A DNA stretch of 64,000 nt from Burkholderiales bacterium (GCA_024235735.1 JACKLU010000001.1:496001-560000), one strand, 5' to 3'; counted from the first letter of the stretch, positions 44,849-55,153 are shown. Program-made: numbers and translations. Notes: generated from the sequence alone by a model not told the origin.

Positions 44849-47080
44849 ATGATATTCAAGTCACGTTTAATTCAATCGTTACGAAAATTATCGCCAACCC
44901 AGGAAGCATTGAATGGCATAAGCCCCAATGAATCCAACGATCAACTCTATTTTTTCGATACGCCCGGATCGCAAACACATCATTCTATGCAATCAAGTCA
45001 ATCCTTAGTTACGGTCGAAGATATTGAGCAACAGCTCCGGACACTGCACCATGAGCGCCTGTCCGCAGAAAGCCGGGCGATTCAAGAAGCCCAAAAAAGA
45101 CTTGAAGTTGAGATTAAAGCAAAAGTCGCCGCAGAGGCCCGGGCGAGAGCAGAAGCCAATGCACGTGTTGTAGCCGAGGAAAAATTGAAAACCGAAGCTT
45201 TGGCAACCGAAGAAGCCAGAGCGCGCGCGCATGCCGAAGCACTTGCTTTGAATGAAGCCAAAGCAAATTGGCAAAAAGAAACTCAAGCCAGACAATTGGC
45301 TGAAGAAAAAATAAACAGCGAAAAAGAGCTGGCGATCATACTGCATGCAAAACTGAAAACGGAAACAACACTCATCGAAGAAAAACGCAAACGCGCCAAA
45401 CATGAAGCCATGGTACTCGATAAAGTCAGTGCCCAGCTGCAAGCGGAAAAAGAAGCTGCGGAAGCTTCCCGGCAGAATACGCCGGAAACAGCAACAGCAC
45501 AGAAGTCAGCGCTTGTTGTAACCCAAATTGAAACATTCGCAGAAACACCGGACGAAGAACAGGAACTGGAAAACGAACACCAGCAAGCCGTTGAAACCGA
45601 AGCGCGCCAGCGCACGGAAACAAAGCTACAGCTGGAAGCACCCGCATCACAATTCGCATTGGAAAACGAAGTGCTTGTATCGCAATCCAAAGCCGTAGCT
45701 GCAGCCTACTTGCAAGCGGAATCAGATGCCAAGTATGAATTGGAAAATCGCATCAAAACAGAAACATTAGCAATCGAAGAAGCAAAAGCACGCAAACAAG
45801 CGGAAATACGCGCGGCAAGTTATGCGGAAACCAACAGACAACAAGAGATACAAGTCAGGCAACTCGCTGAAGAAAAAATCAAGGCTGAGCAAGAAGCCGC
45901 GGCTTTGCTCGAAGCCCGGCTCAAAGCAGAATCGACGTTAGCAGAAGAAGCGCTGGAGCGCGCAAAACAAGAGACTGTCGCACTGGAAAAAATCAACGCG
46001 CAATTGCAGGCTGAAAGAGAAGCGAAGACATTAGCTGAGAATAACGCAACAATTGCCGAAGAAGCACAACAAGCTGCCATGGCGGTAATCGATGCAGAAA
46101 TAAATGCCAAGGCGCTGATTGAAATAAAAATCGAAGAAAGCAACAAATTGCTCGCACTGATAGAAGGTAATAAAATTGCTGAACAAAAAGAAATAGAAGC
46201 AATACAAAAGCGCATCCAGCTTGAAAATGAAATTCGTGAACAGATCAATCTCCGCCTTGAAGCTGAAGAAAAAGCCCAGCAAGATGCTGAAAAACTGCTG
46301 CGCATTGAAACAGAAGCGGCACAAGCGGCACAGGCGCGTCATGAAACCGAACAAAAGCTTATTGAAGAAATTGATGCACGCATGCAAGCCGACAATGCCG
46401 CAAAAAATGCTGTAGAACGGAAATTAGCCGCAGAGCAGCGTGCGCGCGCCATAGCAGAAGAAAAAGCGTTACTGGAACAAAAAACCGCCGAAGAATTCAA
46501 CGCCAAAGCGGAAATTGATCAGAATCTCCTGGAGGATACAAAACTTCGCGCTCAGGCAATAGCAGATTCCAGGACAGCCGCCGCGGAAAGAATGGAAATT
46601 GAGCGGAAACTAACCGAATTGGCGGTTATTCGCGCCCAGGCGAAAATGGATGCGGCAAATAAGGCCAAAGTACAACTGGAATCAGAAAAGAAAGCAACTG
46701 AGCTTGCCCAGGCCAAAGCCATAGCAGAAGCTGATGCGCTGGCAGTCATTGAAAAACGTATTGAGCTTGAGACTAAGGCGCTTGAAGAAGCAATGTTGCG
46801 CGAATCCGTTGAGCGCATGGCCACCGAAGCCCTGATTGCGCGCTCGGAAGAAAACAAAAAAGCAACCGCGGCGGCCACGCAAAGAATACGCGCAGCCCTG
46901 GCTGTCACAGAATCTCCACAGGCGCAATTGTCTGAAATCTCCTTGCAGCTGGTAAATAAGGAATCGACTACCCCGGATAGTCAATCATCCCCCAGCGATC
47001 AAGTATTTGACGAAGATAATGAATACGCCGATCAGGGCAGTGATATCGCGACCACCCGAAGAAGCCGTGCAACTGCCTAA
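44849..47080 (+). CDS. 743-residue Ala/Glu-rich coiled-coil protein, unknown function
   Basis: No recognised domain. Residues ~52-690 are an almost unbroken coiled coil rich in Ala, Glu, Lys and Gln, with loosely repeating units such as ARQLAEEKI and AEARARAEANA. The first 50 residues and the acidic last 50 are not coiled. No signal peptide or membrane helix is visible. At full length the rod would be near 90-100 nm if extended. It lies 75 bp after the CZB gene, and a cytoskeletal or scaffold role is possible. The ribosome site is weak. Confidence 0.7.
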   Translation: MIFKSRLIQSLRKLSPTQEALNGISPNESNDQLYFFDTPGSQTHHSMQSSQSLVTVEDIEQQLRTLHHERLSAESRAIQEAQKRLEVEIKAKVAAEARARAEANARVVAEEKLKTEALATEEARARAHAEALALNEAKANWQKETQARQLAEEKINSEKELAIILHAKLKTETTLIEEKRKRAKHEAMVLDKVSAQLQAEKEAAEASRQNTPETATAQKSALVVTQIETFAETPDEEQELENEHQQAVETEARQRTETKLQLEAPASQFALENEVLVSQSKAVAAAYLQAESDAKYELENRIKTETLAIEEAKARKQAEIRAASYAETNRQQEIQVRQLAEEKIKAEQEAAALLEARLKAESTLAEEALERAKQETVALEKINAQLQAEREAKTLAENNATIAEEAQQAAMAVIDAEINAKALIEIKIEESNKLLALIEGNKIAEQKEIEAIQKRIQLENEIREQINLRLEAEEKAQQDAEKLLRIETEAAQAAQARHETEQKLIEEIDARMQADNAAKNAVERKLAAEQRARAIAEEKALLEQKTAEEFNAKAEIDQNLLEDTKLRAQAIADSRTAAAERMEIERKLTELAVIRAQAKMDAANKAKVQLESEKKATELAQAKAIAEADALAVIEKRIELETKALEEAMLRESVERMATEALIARSEENKKATAAATQRIRAALAVTESPQAQLSEISLQLVNKESTTPDSQSSPSDQVFDEDNEYADQGSDIATTRRSRATA

Positions 47081-47199
47081 TACCGTTGTTTGACGTTGTT
47101 TTGCCGTGTGGACAAACAGCGAATAACAACTTGATATTGCACTGCCTGTTAACGCATCATTAGCGCTTCCATGCAAAAAAACCGATACAGGAGCGCTAA

Positions 47200-48729
47200 A
47201 TGATGAAAGCATATTTTGCCGCAATTAATTCCCTGAAAACCGCTAACGGCTTCAGGTCAGCACTGTTTTTCGATCATTACCGGTTATTTCTAGTACTCGT
47301 TACAGCACTCTCCGCCTTTGACTGGGCGAGCAACGCGCAGGCAGCCGCCGCCGAAAAAATAGCCGCGCAATCCGATCAAACAAGCCTTTCCATATCACTC
47401 TACCAATCCAATCTGGCGCTAATCAAGGATACACGCAGTTTGATCCTGGACAATGGTTGCACACAGCTTGTCTGGCTGGACATAGCCTCCGAAATCAAAC
47501 CGGAAACAGCCTGGCTGCGACGCTTGCAGCACCCTGAACATTTCCAGGTGCTTTCCCAGCACTTTGATTTAAAAAGATTAACCCCGCAGGATTTGCTTGA
47601 AAGTCATGTCGGCAGAACAATTACCGTCATTCGCACTCATCCTGTTACAGGAGAAGAAACCCGCGAACCGGCGACCCTGCTATCCACGAATGGCGGCGTG
47701 GTGCTCAGTTTTGATGACCGTATCGAAACAGAAATACCCGGTCGCATCGCTTATTCGGCGATTCCTCCAGGTTTGCACGACAAACCGGCCATGCACATCT
47801 TGCTGAACACGGCACCCGGCAACCCTTCCCGGCACGATCTGGAATTGACCTATTTAACGCACGGACTGTCCTGGCAGGCGGATTATATTCTGGAACTTGA
47901 TCCTGATGAACGCCATGCCAATCTGACCGGCTTTGCCGCTTTAACAAACCAGAGCGGTATTGATTTTCATCATGCAAAAACACAGCTGATCGCCGGGGAT
48001 ATTAACCAGATCAACCCTGCCAGAGCCCCTGCCGCCAAGCGGCTCGGCAGAGAAGTCGAAACACTGAGTGCTGCGACTTTTGCCGACATGGCGGCCGAAC
48101 CGCAGTTTGAGTTGCATCGCTATACCCTGCCGGAAAAAATTACGTTGCGCGGCAACCAGACCATGCAGGTCTCGTTTCTGTCGGCACGCACTGTTCCGGT
48201 TAAAAAACAATTTATCGCGGAAGGACAAAGCCACTATTATTCAGGCCACTACCAACCATCCACACAAAAACAGGCGGTTGACATTTACGTCAATTTCAAC
48301 AATACAGGCACGGGTCTCGGCATTCCGCTACCTGCGGGCATAGCACGCGCCTATCAAGCTGATCCGCAAGGCGATGTCCATTTTGTCGGTGAAGACAGGA
48401 TGAATCACACGGCAAGTAACGCAACTGTTCAACTCAAACTGGGACAGGCGTTTGACGTTTCCGTAGAGAAAAAACAGACCGACTTCAAGAGAATCCCCTC
48501 ACCCGATCAAACAATCCGCCAATTTGAAACGTCGCATGAGATTGTTCTGAGTAATGCGAAAAAAGAAACGGTAACGGTGATTGTACGTGAACCGGTACCG
48601 GGTGACTGGCACATGCTCTCGGCGTCGCTGCCTCACCAGAAAGTTGCCTCGCACCTTGCCGAATGGCAAATCGAAATACCGGCTGAAAGCCAGACGATCC
48701 TTACTTATCGTATACGCACGACATTATAG
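47200..48729 (+). CDS. DUF4139-like exported protein
   Basis: A 509-residue protein with a long N-terminal region and hydrophobic segment ending near AQAAAAEK (~residue 50), followed by the DUF4139 pattern: LYQSNLALIKDTRSL, LTYLTHGLSWQADYILEL (about 222) and a C-terminal beta domain with LVREPVPGDWHM-like sequence (VIVREPVPGDWHML). Such proteins are probably periplasmic; function unknown. CAGGAG lies in front of the ATG. Its gene is followed after 66 bp by the convergent ABC-F gene. Confidence 0.75.
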   Translation: MMKAYFAAINSLKTANGFRSALFFDHYRLFLVLVTALSAFDWASNAQAAAAEKIAAQSDQTSLSISLYQSNLALIKDTRSLILDNGCTQLVWLDIASEIKPETAWLRRLQHPEHFQVLSQHFDLKRLTPQDLLESHVGRTITVIRTHPVTGEETREPATLLSTNGGVVLSFDDRIETEIPGRIAYSAIPPGLHDKPAMHILLNTAPGNPSRHDLELTYLTHGLSWQADYILELDPDERHANLTGFAALTNQSGIDFHHAKTQLIAGDINQINPARAPAAKRLGREVETLSAATFADMAAEPQFELHRYTLPEKITLRGNQTMQVSFLSARTVPVKKQFIAEGQSHYYSGHYQPSTQKQAVDIYVNFNNTGTGLGIPLPAGIARAYQADPQGDVHFVGEDRMNHTASNATVQLKLGQAFDVSVEKKQTDFKRIPSPDQTIRQFETSHEIVLSNAKKETVTVIVREPVPGDWHMLSASLPHQKVASHLAEWQIEIPAESQTILTYRIRTTL

Positions 48730-48795
48730 GCAGGACGGTTGACTGGACAAAACCGCCGACTGTCCACCAGAGCAATGAAGACTGCATACATTGAA

Positions 48796-50649
48796 TTACT
48801 CTTCCAGCGCCATTTCCAGTTCAAGCCAGTCTTCTTCGAGCGCCTCGATTTTCGTTTTCAGCGCATGATACGCCACGTTAAGCTGATCGATCTCGGTGCG
48901 CGTGCGTTGCGTATAGGTTGCCGGATCAGCCAGCTGACGGTCCGCTTCGGCCAATTCCTTTTGCGCAGCATTCAAGGCGGCTTCCAGTTTTGATTGTCTG
49001 GACAGCAACGCTTTCCTGTTTGAACGCGCAGCGGGCTTTTGTCCTGTTTTGTTCATGACCGCGCGTGATTGCGCGGTCTCTTGCACGCGCCGGTTTTCGA
49101 TCCAGTTTTTATAATCATCCAGATCACCGTCAAACACCTGCACCCGACCATCCGCGACCAGCCAAAGCTCTTCCGCGACCGCGCGCACCAGACTGCGATC
49201 GTGCGACACCAGCACCACAGCGCCGGAATACGCATCCAGCGCAAATGTCAGGGCGTCGCGCATATCGAGATCGAGATGATTGGTGGGTTCGTCAAGCAAT
49301 AACACATGCGGCTTCCGCCATGCCAGTAACGCCAGCGCAAGACGGCTTTTTTCTCCGCCTGAAAATGTACCGACGGGTCGATTCTCGGTATCTCCACCCA
49401 TGCCAAAACGGCCCAGAAAGCTGCGCAATTCAAGTTCTGTCTGCGCCGGCGCCAGACGCGCCATATGCTGCAACGGCGTAGCATTGCTGTCCAGATGCTC
49501 AAGCTGATGCTGCGCAAAATAGCCGACACTGACTTCCCGCGCGGATTCCACTGTACCGGAATCAGGACTGAACTCTCCCGTCAGCAGCTTGATTAGTGTT
49601 GATTTACCCGCGCCGTTGGGTCCCAGCAGCGCAATCCGCGCACCGGCTCGCAAGATCAATTGAATCTTTTCCAACACAGGCTTGCCGTCATAGCCAAAAG
49701 CGGCATCGCTCATCCGCAATAGTACATCGGGGCTATATTCGGGCGCATCAAATTTTAATCCAAAATAACCATTTTCCATCTGCGCCGGTGTGATTCGCGT
49801 CAACCGCTCCAAAGCCTTGACGCGGCTCTGTGCCTGCTTTGCCTTGGTCGCCTTGGCGCGAAACCGGCGAACAAAATCCTCCATGTGCGCAATCTGCTTT
49901 TGCTGTTGCTGATAGGCCTGCGCATGCTGTTGCAAACGCTCGGCATGTGCGCGTTCAAAATCATCATAATTACCGGTATAAACATCAATCCGGCGATTGT
50001 TCACATGTGCGATTCTTTCGGTACAAGCATTGAGAAACTCCCGGTCATGCGAAACGACAATGAAGCTGCCCGGATAACGCACAAGATATTGTTCCAGCCA
50101 GATAATAGCTTCGAGATCCAAATGATTGGTCGGTTCATCCAGTAACAATAAATCAGCGCGATGCATCAATGCACGCGCCAGATTCAAGCGCATGCGCCAG
50201 CCACCGGAAAATGCGCTGACCGGCTGCTGCAATGCCTCACTGGCGAAACCAAGCCCGCTCAATAGCTGCGCAGCGCGCGCCTGCGCGCCATAGCCATCAA
50301 TCGTTTCATAGCGTTGCTGCGCCTCAAACCACGCGGCATCGTGCGCTTCCTGCCCAAGGATATGTTCCAGTTGACGTAGTTCGATATCACCATCCAGAAC
50401 AAAATCCAGTACAGTCTGATCGGAGCTGATAATTTCCTGCTCGACGAAGGCAATGGTTTTACCGGTCTGTAAATTCACATCACCGGCGTCCGGTTTGACA
50501 GCGCCGCGAATCAGGCGAAACAAAGTTGATTTTCCGCATCCGTTCTTGCCGACCAGGCCCACGCGTTCCCCTGCAAACACTTGTAGATTGCAGTTCTGCA
50601 GCAGCGGGACGCCACTCTGATGGAAGGTTAACAACTGAATATTCAGCAT
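48796..50649 (-). CDS. yheS: ABC-F ATPase, YheS type
   Basis: A 617-residue soluble protein with two ATPase cassettes and no membrane part. First cassette: GKNGCGKSTLF, FSGGWRMRLNLARAL, LLLLDEPTNHLD; second: GPNGAGKSTLIK, FSGGEKSRLALALL, LLLDEPTNHLDL. Between them is the ABC-F linker with FVRRFRAKATKAKQAQSR. The C-terminal ~90 residues form a coiled coil. The start MLNIQLLTFHQSGVPLL matches the YheS group, which acts at the ribosome exit site. Confidence 0.9.
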   Translation of the reverse strand: MLNIQLLTFHQSGVPLLQNCNLQVFAGERVGLVGKNGCGKSTLFRLIRGAVKPDAGDVNLQTGKTIAFVEQEIISSDQTVLDFVLDGDIELRQLEHILGQEAHDAAWFEAQQRYETIDGYGAQARAAQLLSGLGFASEALQQPVSAFSGGWRMRLNLARALMHRADLLLLDEPTNHLDLEAIIWLEQYLVRYPGSFIVVSHDREFLNACTERIAHVNNRRIDVYTGNYDDFERAHAERLQQHAQAYQQQQKQIAHMEDFVRRFRAKATKAKQAQSRVKALERLTRITPAQMENGYFGLKFDAPEYSPDVLLRMSDAAFGYDGKPVLEKIQLILRAGARIALLGPNGAGKSTLIKLLTGEFSPDSGTVESAREVSVGYFAQHQLEHLDSNATPLQHMARLAPAQTELELRSFLGRFGMGGDTENRPVGTFSGGEKSRLALALLAWRKPHVLLLDEPTNHLDLDMRDALTFALDAYSGAVVLVSHDRSLVRAVAEELWLVADGRVQVFDGDLDDYKNWIENRRVQETAQSRAVMNKTGQKPAARSNRKALLSRQSKLEAALNAAQKELAEADRQLADPATYTQRTRTEIDQLNVAYHALKTKIEALEEDWLELEMALEE

Positions 50650-50870
50650 GTCATAAATAACACTGCAACAAAATTTAAAATGCCAATTCTACGGACAATG
50701 CTTATAAAAATAAAACTTCCAGAAAAATAAAAAAAGCCGGCTAAAGAATATAAAACGATAAACAACAACCCATTAGCGCATTTAATTCGGGAATGGATGA
50801 ATTATTATGTTTAACAATGTGTGTAACAAAACATTTTTTATTTTCTAAAAAAATGCTTGACAACTACAAA

Positions 50871-51090
50871 TCATCCACAATTTCAAACTGTAGCCGGATA
50901 ATCCAATGCAAATTCCCGTAAACACTGGAAGTTATGGTAACTATATGAAATATAATTATTTTTTTGAAGCATAAAAATTAATCGGGCTAAAAAATACCGT
51001 TATATAAGGATAGGTTATTGATAAAAACTACATTCTATCCACAAAGTTATCCACAGTTTTTGTGGACAAATTTTGTGGGTAAAAACTGTG
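50871..51090. promoter_or_regulatory. Cluster of DnaA-box-like sites in a 753-bp AT-rich gap
   Basis: A perfect TTATCCACA (51047-51055) is surrounded by one-mismatch relatives CTATCCACA (51035-51043), TGTGGACAA (51061-51069) and TGTGGGTAA (51074-51082), with TCATCCACA at 50871-50879. Four boxes fall within 48 bp, and CACAGTTTTT / AAAAACTGTG (51052-51061 and 51081-51090) bracket the right side. The surrounding gap 50650-51402 is very AT-rich and holds no gene. Confidence 0.6.
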
Positions 51091-51402
51091 ATTCCAAAAT
51101 TTTTGTTTAATGCATTGAACCAGCAAGAAAACCCAATTCATATCTGCGCAATCCTGTTTCACTTTTAGCTATCTGTTGATGGGTTTACGCGATGCATTTT
51201 CCTGTTACGCCCACAATCCGCTTTTATGTTATAGTTTTTAGGGGCAAGTACCGCATCGCACATCAAGTCATAATATTACCGCTACCGCCCCAAAAACGCT
51301 TGATTACCAGACTTCGGATGCGAATATAGCAATCAAACCAACAGCAGCAATTACGCATTCCTAAATTTGACGGTGTAGCATCCCATCCTGGAGGACTCAA
51401 CC

Positions 51403-52143
51403 ATGGCCGGACACAACGATCTCCGTGAAACCATTGTCACCGCAGCTGTTGCCCTCGCCGAACGCTCATCCTGGGAAGCCGTCCGATTGTTTGATATCGC
51501 AGCGGAACTCAATATTACACTGGATGATATCCGCGCTCATTTTCGTGAAAAAGAAGATTTAATTGACGCCTGGTTTGATCGTACCGACGGCATCATGCTT
51601 AGAACAGCAGAGCAGGATAATTTTCATGCGCTATCGTCACGTGAGCGCCTGCACCGGCTGATCATGGCATGGCTCTGTGCGATGGCTGATCACCGCACGG
51701 TGACACGGCAAATGATCGGCTCAAAGCTCGAGCCGGGCCATATCCATATACAAATTCCCGCAATCATGCGGATAAGCCGCACGGTGCAGTGGCTGCGCGA
51801 AGCAGCAAAACGCGACGCTACATTTATACGTCGCGCGTTGGAGGAAACCGCATTGACCACGATATATCTGGCGACGTTTACCTATTGGATGTTCGACGAA
51901 TCTCCCGGATCGCAAAAAACCAGCGACTTTCTGACACAAAAACTGCAACTGGCTGAAATTCTCGATCATACCGTATACGGTGCCTCGCATCGCCACACAG
52001 ATGACATAGCCGGCGCGCACCCGGGCCCGGAAATAAAACCCCGGCTTCTCTCGGCAAATGTTTCAAGTGTTTCCGAGGCATATATATCAGAGGTCAGTCC
52101 GGCAGAGAAATCCACCGTCGCGGGAAACCGCACAAATCTATAA
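51403..52143 (+). CDS. TetR-like / COQ9-like protein
   Basis: A 246-residue protein. Residues 5-60 form a TetR-type HTH (LFDIAAELNITLDDIRAHFREKEDLIDAWF). The C-terminal half (RALEETALTTIYLATFTYWMFDESPGS) recalls the COQ9 family, TetR-like proteins that bind lipids in ubiquinone synthesis. It could be a regulator or a COQ9-type helper. GGAGG precedes the ATG. The next gene starts 6 bp after its stop. Confidence 0.7.
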   Translation: MAGHNDLRETIVTAAVALAERSSWEAVRLFDIAAELNITLDDIRAHFREKEDLIDAWFDRTDGIMLRTAEQDNFHALSSRERLHRLIMAWLCAMADHRTVTRQMIGSKLEPGHIHIQIPAIMRISRTVQWLREAAKRDATFIRRALEETALTTIYLATFTYWMFDESPGSQKTSDFLTQKLQLAEILDHTVYGASHRHTDDIAGAHPGPEIKPRLLSANVSSVSEAYISEVSPAEKSTVAGNRTNL

Positions 52144-52149
52144 TAAACA

Positions 52150-53232
52150 GTGGATCCTCTGACGCACGCACTCAGCGGCGCTTTGCTGGTTAGCGCCTTC
52201 ACCCGGCGATCGCGGCAGACAATACAGCCGGATCACCAACCGTTACCCCCCACCCTGCCGCTCCGGCTGAAAATCGCCACCGGCTTTGCCGCCGCCGCTT
52301 TTCCCGATATCGACTTTGCATTGCGGCTCATCGACACCCTGGTGTATCTGAACTGGCATCAAGGACCGACACATTCGCTGATACTGCTCCCGCTGTGGGC
52401 CTGGCTACTGGCGCAATGCTTCGCGCAATTATTCCGCCAATATGCATGGCAGTTGTTTTTTATACCCGCTTGTCTTGGATTGGCCATTCATATCGCGGGC
52501 GATCTGATGACATCGTATGGCCTGATGCTGTTCGCGCCATTTTCGACCGAGCGTTATTCGTTTCCGCTGATTTTCGTCATCGATCTGTGGTTCAGCCTGA
52601 TCATCATCGCGGGCTTGGCGACATCATGGTTTTATCCCCTCCAGCGCACAACTGCGATGGCTGCATTGGCTGGACTGGGTATTTATGTTTTTTTTGTGTC
52701 AACCTTATATCATCAAGCAATCGCGGTGGCGCAGCACTATGTGAAAGCCAATGCATTACACCAGGCGACAGTCAGCGTACTGCCACAACCACTTTCCCCT
52801 TTTCACTGGAAACTGATCATCCAGCACAACGATAATTACCACGTCGCACAAGTTCGTCTGCGCAAAACAGCACCGTTATCCGGTCATGAAACAGCAACGA
52901 CTATAGGGCCATGGCGGAAAATCATGGCGGCGTACCGTCCCGTCACAGAAAATGCATGGATTGATTATCATCAGTTTGGCGACGATCCACACCGACGGGA
53001 TGTAATCCGTAGCGCTTGGAATGCACCGGTATTCGAACCTTTTCGCACATTCTCGATCTTTCCCGTGCTTGAGCGGGTGGAAGAAAACAACCGCAGACTG
53101 TGTTACTGGTTTTACGATTTGCGTTTTGAATTTCCGCAACTGCCGCCGTCATTCCGCTATGGCATCTGCCGACAGGAAGGTGAAACCGGCTGGCGCATGC
53201 TGCGTCAGCGCGGTCTGTTTTATATCGATTAG
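52150..53232 (+). CDS. Membrane-bound metal-dependent hydrolase, YdjM type
   Basis: A 360-residue inner-membrane protein of the LexA-regulated YdjM family. Metal-site motifs are DPLTHAL at the very start, FPDIDF (about 55), HQGPTHS (about 74) and HIAGDLMTSYG (about 115); about five helices follow. It begins with GTG at 52150, six bases after the upstream stop, and probably relies on translational coupling. Substrate unknown. Confidence 0.82.
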   Translation: MDPLTHALSGALLVSAFTRRSRQTIQPDHQPLPPTLPLRLKIATGFAAAAFPDIDFALRLIDTLVYLNWHQGPTHSLILLPLWAWLLAQCFAQLFRQYAWQLFFIPACLGLAIHIAGDLMTSYGLMLFAPFSTERYSFPLIFVIDLWFSLIIIAGLATSWFYPLQRTTAMAALAGLGIYVFFVSTLYHQAIAVAQHYVKANALHQATVSVLPQPLSPFHWKLIIQHNDNYHVAQVRLRKTAPLSGHETATTIGPWRKIMAAYRPVTENAWIDYHQFGDDPHRRDVIRSAWNAPVFEPFRTFSIFPVLERVEENNRRLCYWFYDLRFEFPQLPPSFRYGICRQEGETGWRMLRQRGLFYID

Positions 53233-53267
53233 GAAGTGGCTTTTGCCGCCATCGAATGCTGACCTAG

Positions 53268-53822
53268 TGTGAGCGTCATGATGTCGGTTACATTGTCGGT
53301 ATCGCGCAGAACCAGCGGCTCAATGCCTTGATTGCGCAGTGGCAACAGGAAGCAGAATCAGATTTTGAGCAATCTGGCGAGAAGGTACGCCGGTTTTACG
53401 AACTGTACTATGCAGCGAAAAGCTGGCATCGGCAAAGAAAGATCATTGCTAAAATCGAGCACACCAGCAAAGGCAATAATCCGCGATACATTGTGACCAA
53501 TCTGACAGGCGAACCGCAATTCCTCTACGATAAACGTTACTGCACACGCGGGGACATGGAAAACCGCATCAAAGAACAGCAGCTAGCCTTGTTTGCCGAC
53601 CGCACCAGTTGCCATTACTGGTGGGCCAATCAATTCCGGCTGTTACTGTCTTTCCTTGCTTACATCCTGCTGGAAACAATACGTCGTGTTGCGCTGAAAG
53701 ACACAGAACTGGCAAATGTCTATGTGAGCACATTGCGCCTGAAGTTAATCAAAATCGGCACTGTTATCCTGCGCAACACACGCCGCATTCGCTTGCTACT
53801 TGCAAGCAGTTGCCCATACTAA
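53268..53822 (+). pseudogene. IS1380-family transposase, C-terminal fragment
   Basis: Open from 53268 (CERHDVGYIVGIAQNQRLNA) to a natural stop at 53820-53822; includes YTRGDMENRIKEQQL-like sequence (CTRGDMENRIKEQQLALFAD) and the tail region with a TLRLKLIKIG segment, characteristic of the end of IS1380 transposases. The N-terminal ~60 percent, including most of the catalytic core, is absent. Confidence 0.85.
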
Positions 53823-54069
53823 AAACTCTTCTTCCATGTTGCGGCCAAACTGACGCCTGGATAGCACATTTCAAACATCCCAAGCTGATTTCTACCGCAG
53901 GAAGTGAACCTGTGGGGACAAACCACAATTTAATACGACTTTATAACCAAATCTGCTGTGAAATTCGAAGCATCAAAGCGAATCTGGAGACAAATCTAAT
54001 CCAATTGGCATGTTTTGTCATCCGACCAACAAGATTCTGATATTTTTTTAGGTTCGTGCAATATTCGGG
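53268..54069. mobile_element. Right-hand remnant of an IS1380-type element
   Basis: Contains the transposase tail and ~250 bp of non-coding DNA ending GGTTCGTGCAATATTCGGG directly before TTAA (54070-54073). The rule-like end and the TTAA suggest the original right terminus. The left end is deleted up to the stop of the YdjM-type gene. Confidence 0.7.
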
Positions 54070-54170
54070 TTAAATCAATAATTCGTATAATATATCGTTA
54101 CGTGCTTTTTTGTTTTAAAGTAATTGCGTAGCCTCCGTGTAGACTTTTTGATCAATTTCTAAACGGAGTA

Positions 54171-54281
54171 ATGCGCATGGAAGTGAACGCATTAAGCATT
54201 GTCAAAAGGCAAAACCATAGCATCAACACTTGTGCTACGGACGAACCTCGACGATACCATTATGTCTTGCCAGACCGCTAA
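54171..54281 (+). CDS. Possible 36-residue peptide antisense to the end of flgA
   Basis: AACGGAG lies 4 bp before an ATG at 54171; the frame runs MRMEVNALSIVKRQNHSIN to a stop at 54279-54281, overlapping the last 47 bp of flgA on the other strand. A -10-like TATAAT is present near 54089. No family recognised; it may be chance. Confidence 0.2.
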   Translation: MRMEVNALSIVKRQNHSINTCATDEPRRYHYVLPDR

Positions 54282-54945
54282 TGACTCGTCCAGCTGAATT
54301 ACGTACCTGCAGCACCTGCCCATCCGATGCATCCGACAACGCCAAGCCTTCTGAACTGACACTGAATCCACGTCCCATTACTGTCAGTTTTACATTTTGG
54401 CCTCTCAAAATAATGAAAGGCGCACGCACCATATTCGGCCGCACCGGTTGACCGGCGGTAATATTTACAGCTGCAATTTTTCCCACAGCTTGCGAAAACT
54501 CTGTGAAAACACCTTCCGGGAATTGCGTGAGATTAACCATTTGCAAGGATACATCATCGAATCCTATCGGCTGATCACGCGCAATAGGTCGTACCACATA
54601 AAGCACATTAGTCATGACTCTGATTTCTGCCGGCACGTAGATGGTCCAGCCGTATTCACCGCCACACCGTACGCCTACAGAAGTCTTCCCCCACAACCGG
54701 TTACCTGGCGGTATAAAAGGCTCCAGATCGGCGCATCTAGGTAACGTAATACGGCTATCAATCTGGCCCACTTCGACCTGCACAATTCCGCCGGAACTGC
54801 TGGCATGGCTATCAATAAAATCTTTTACCGCATTTTGTATTAAAGAAACATCTTGATATTGCGATAGCGAACTTCCTGCTGATGAATTGAAAGAGGCGCT
54901 AATAAGAAGAAAAAAGATAAACCATTTTAACGATCTACTATGCAT
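54235..54945 (-). CDS. flgA: Flagellar P-ring assembly chaperone FlgA
   Basis: A 236-residue periplasmic chaperone needed to assemble FlgI into the P ring. Signal peptide to about residue 24 (SFNSSAG), SAF-like domain with VRPIARDQPIGFDDV and ITAGQPVRPNMVRAP, and the C-terminal GQNVKLTVMGRGFSVSSEG. GGAAATCAT upstream of the ATG. It is transcribed away from flgB across 208 bp. Confidence 0.94.
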   Translation of the reverse strand: MHSRSLKWFIFFLLISASFNSSAGSSLSQYQDVSLIQNAVKDFIDSHASSSGGIVQVEVGQIDSRITLPRCADLEPFIPPGNRLWGKTSVGVRCGGEYGWTIYVPAEIRVMTNVLYVVRPIARDQPIGFDDVSLQMVNLTQFPEGVFTEFSQAVGKIAAVNITAGQPVRPNMVRAPFIILRGQNVKLTVMGRGFSVSSEGLALSDASDGQVLQVRNSAGRVISGLARHNGIVEVRP

Positions 54946-55153
54946 TATGATTTCCTGAAATACATACTGTTACAACAGTTATTGATAGTCAGAAACATCT
55001 TAAAGCCAAGGAGCATCTCAAATCACTTAAGCAAAGGGCGATTTCCAGCTTTATTCTCAACTTCATGCATTCTGCGATTACCGTAGCATAGCTGACCATA
55101 CGATTACTTTAACAGGCCTGTAGCACATCGGGCCATTTTCAGTGAGAATGGAT

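Noticed and set aside
45005..46984. Several long minus-strand open frames rich in Phe, Ser and Cys
   Set aside because: They are the antisense of the Ala/Glu-rich coiled-coil gene; the low-complexity composition creates open frames on the other strand.
54171..54281. Small peptide before flgA as FlgM (anti-sigma-28)
   Set aside because: It lacks FlgM features, is too short, and sits on the strand opposite to flgA, overlapping its 3' end.
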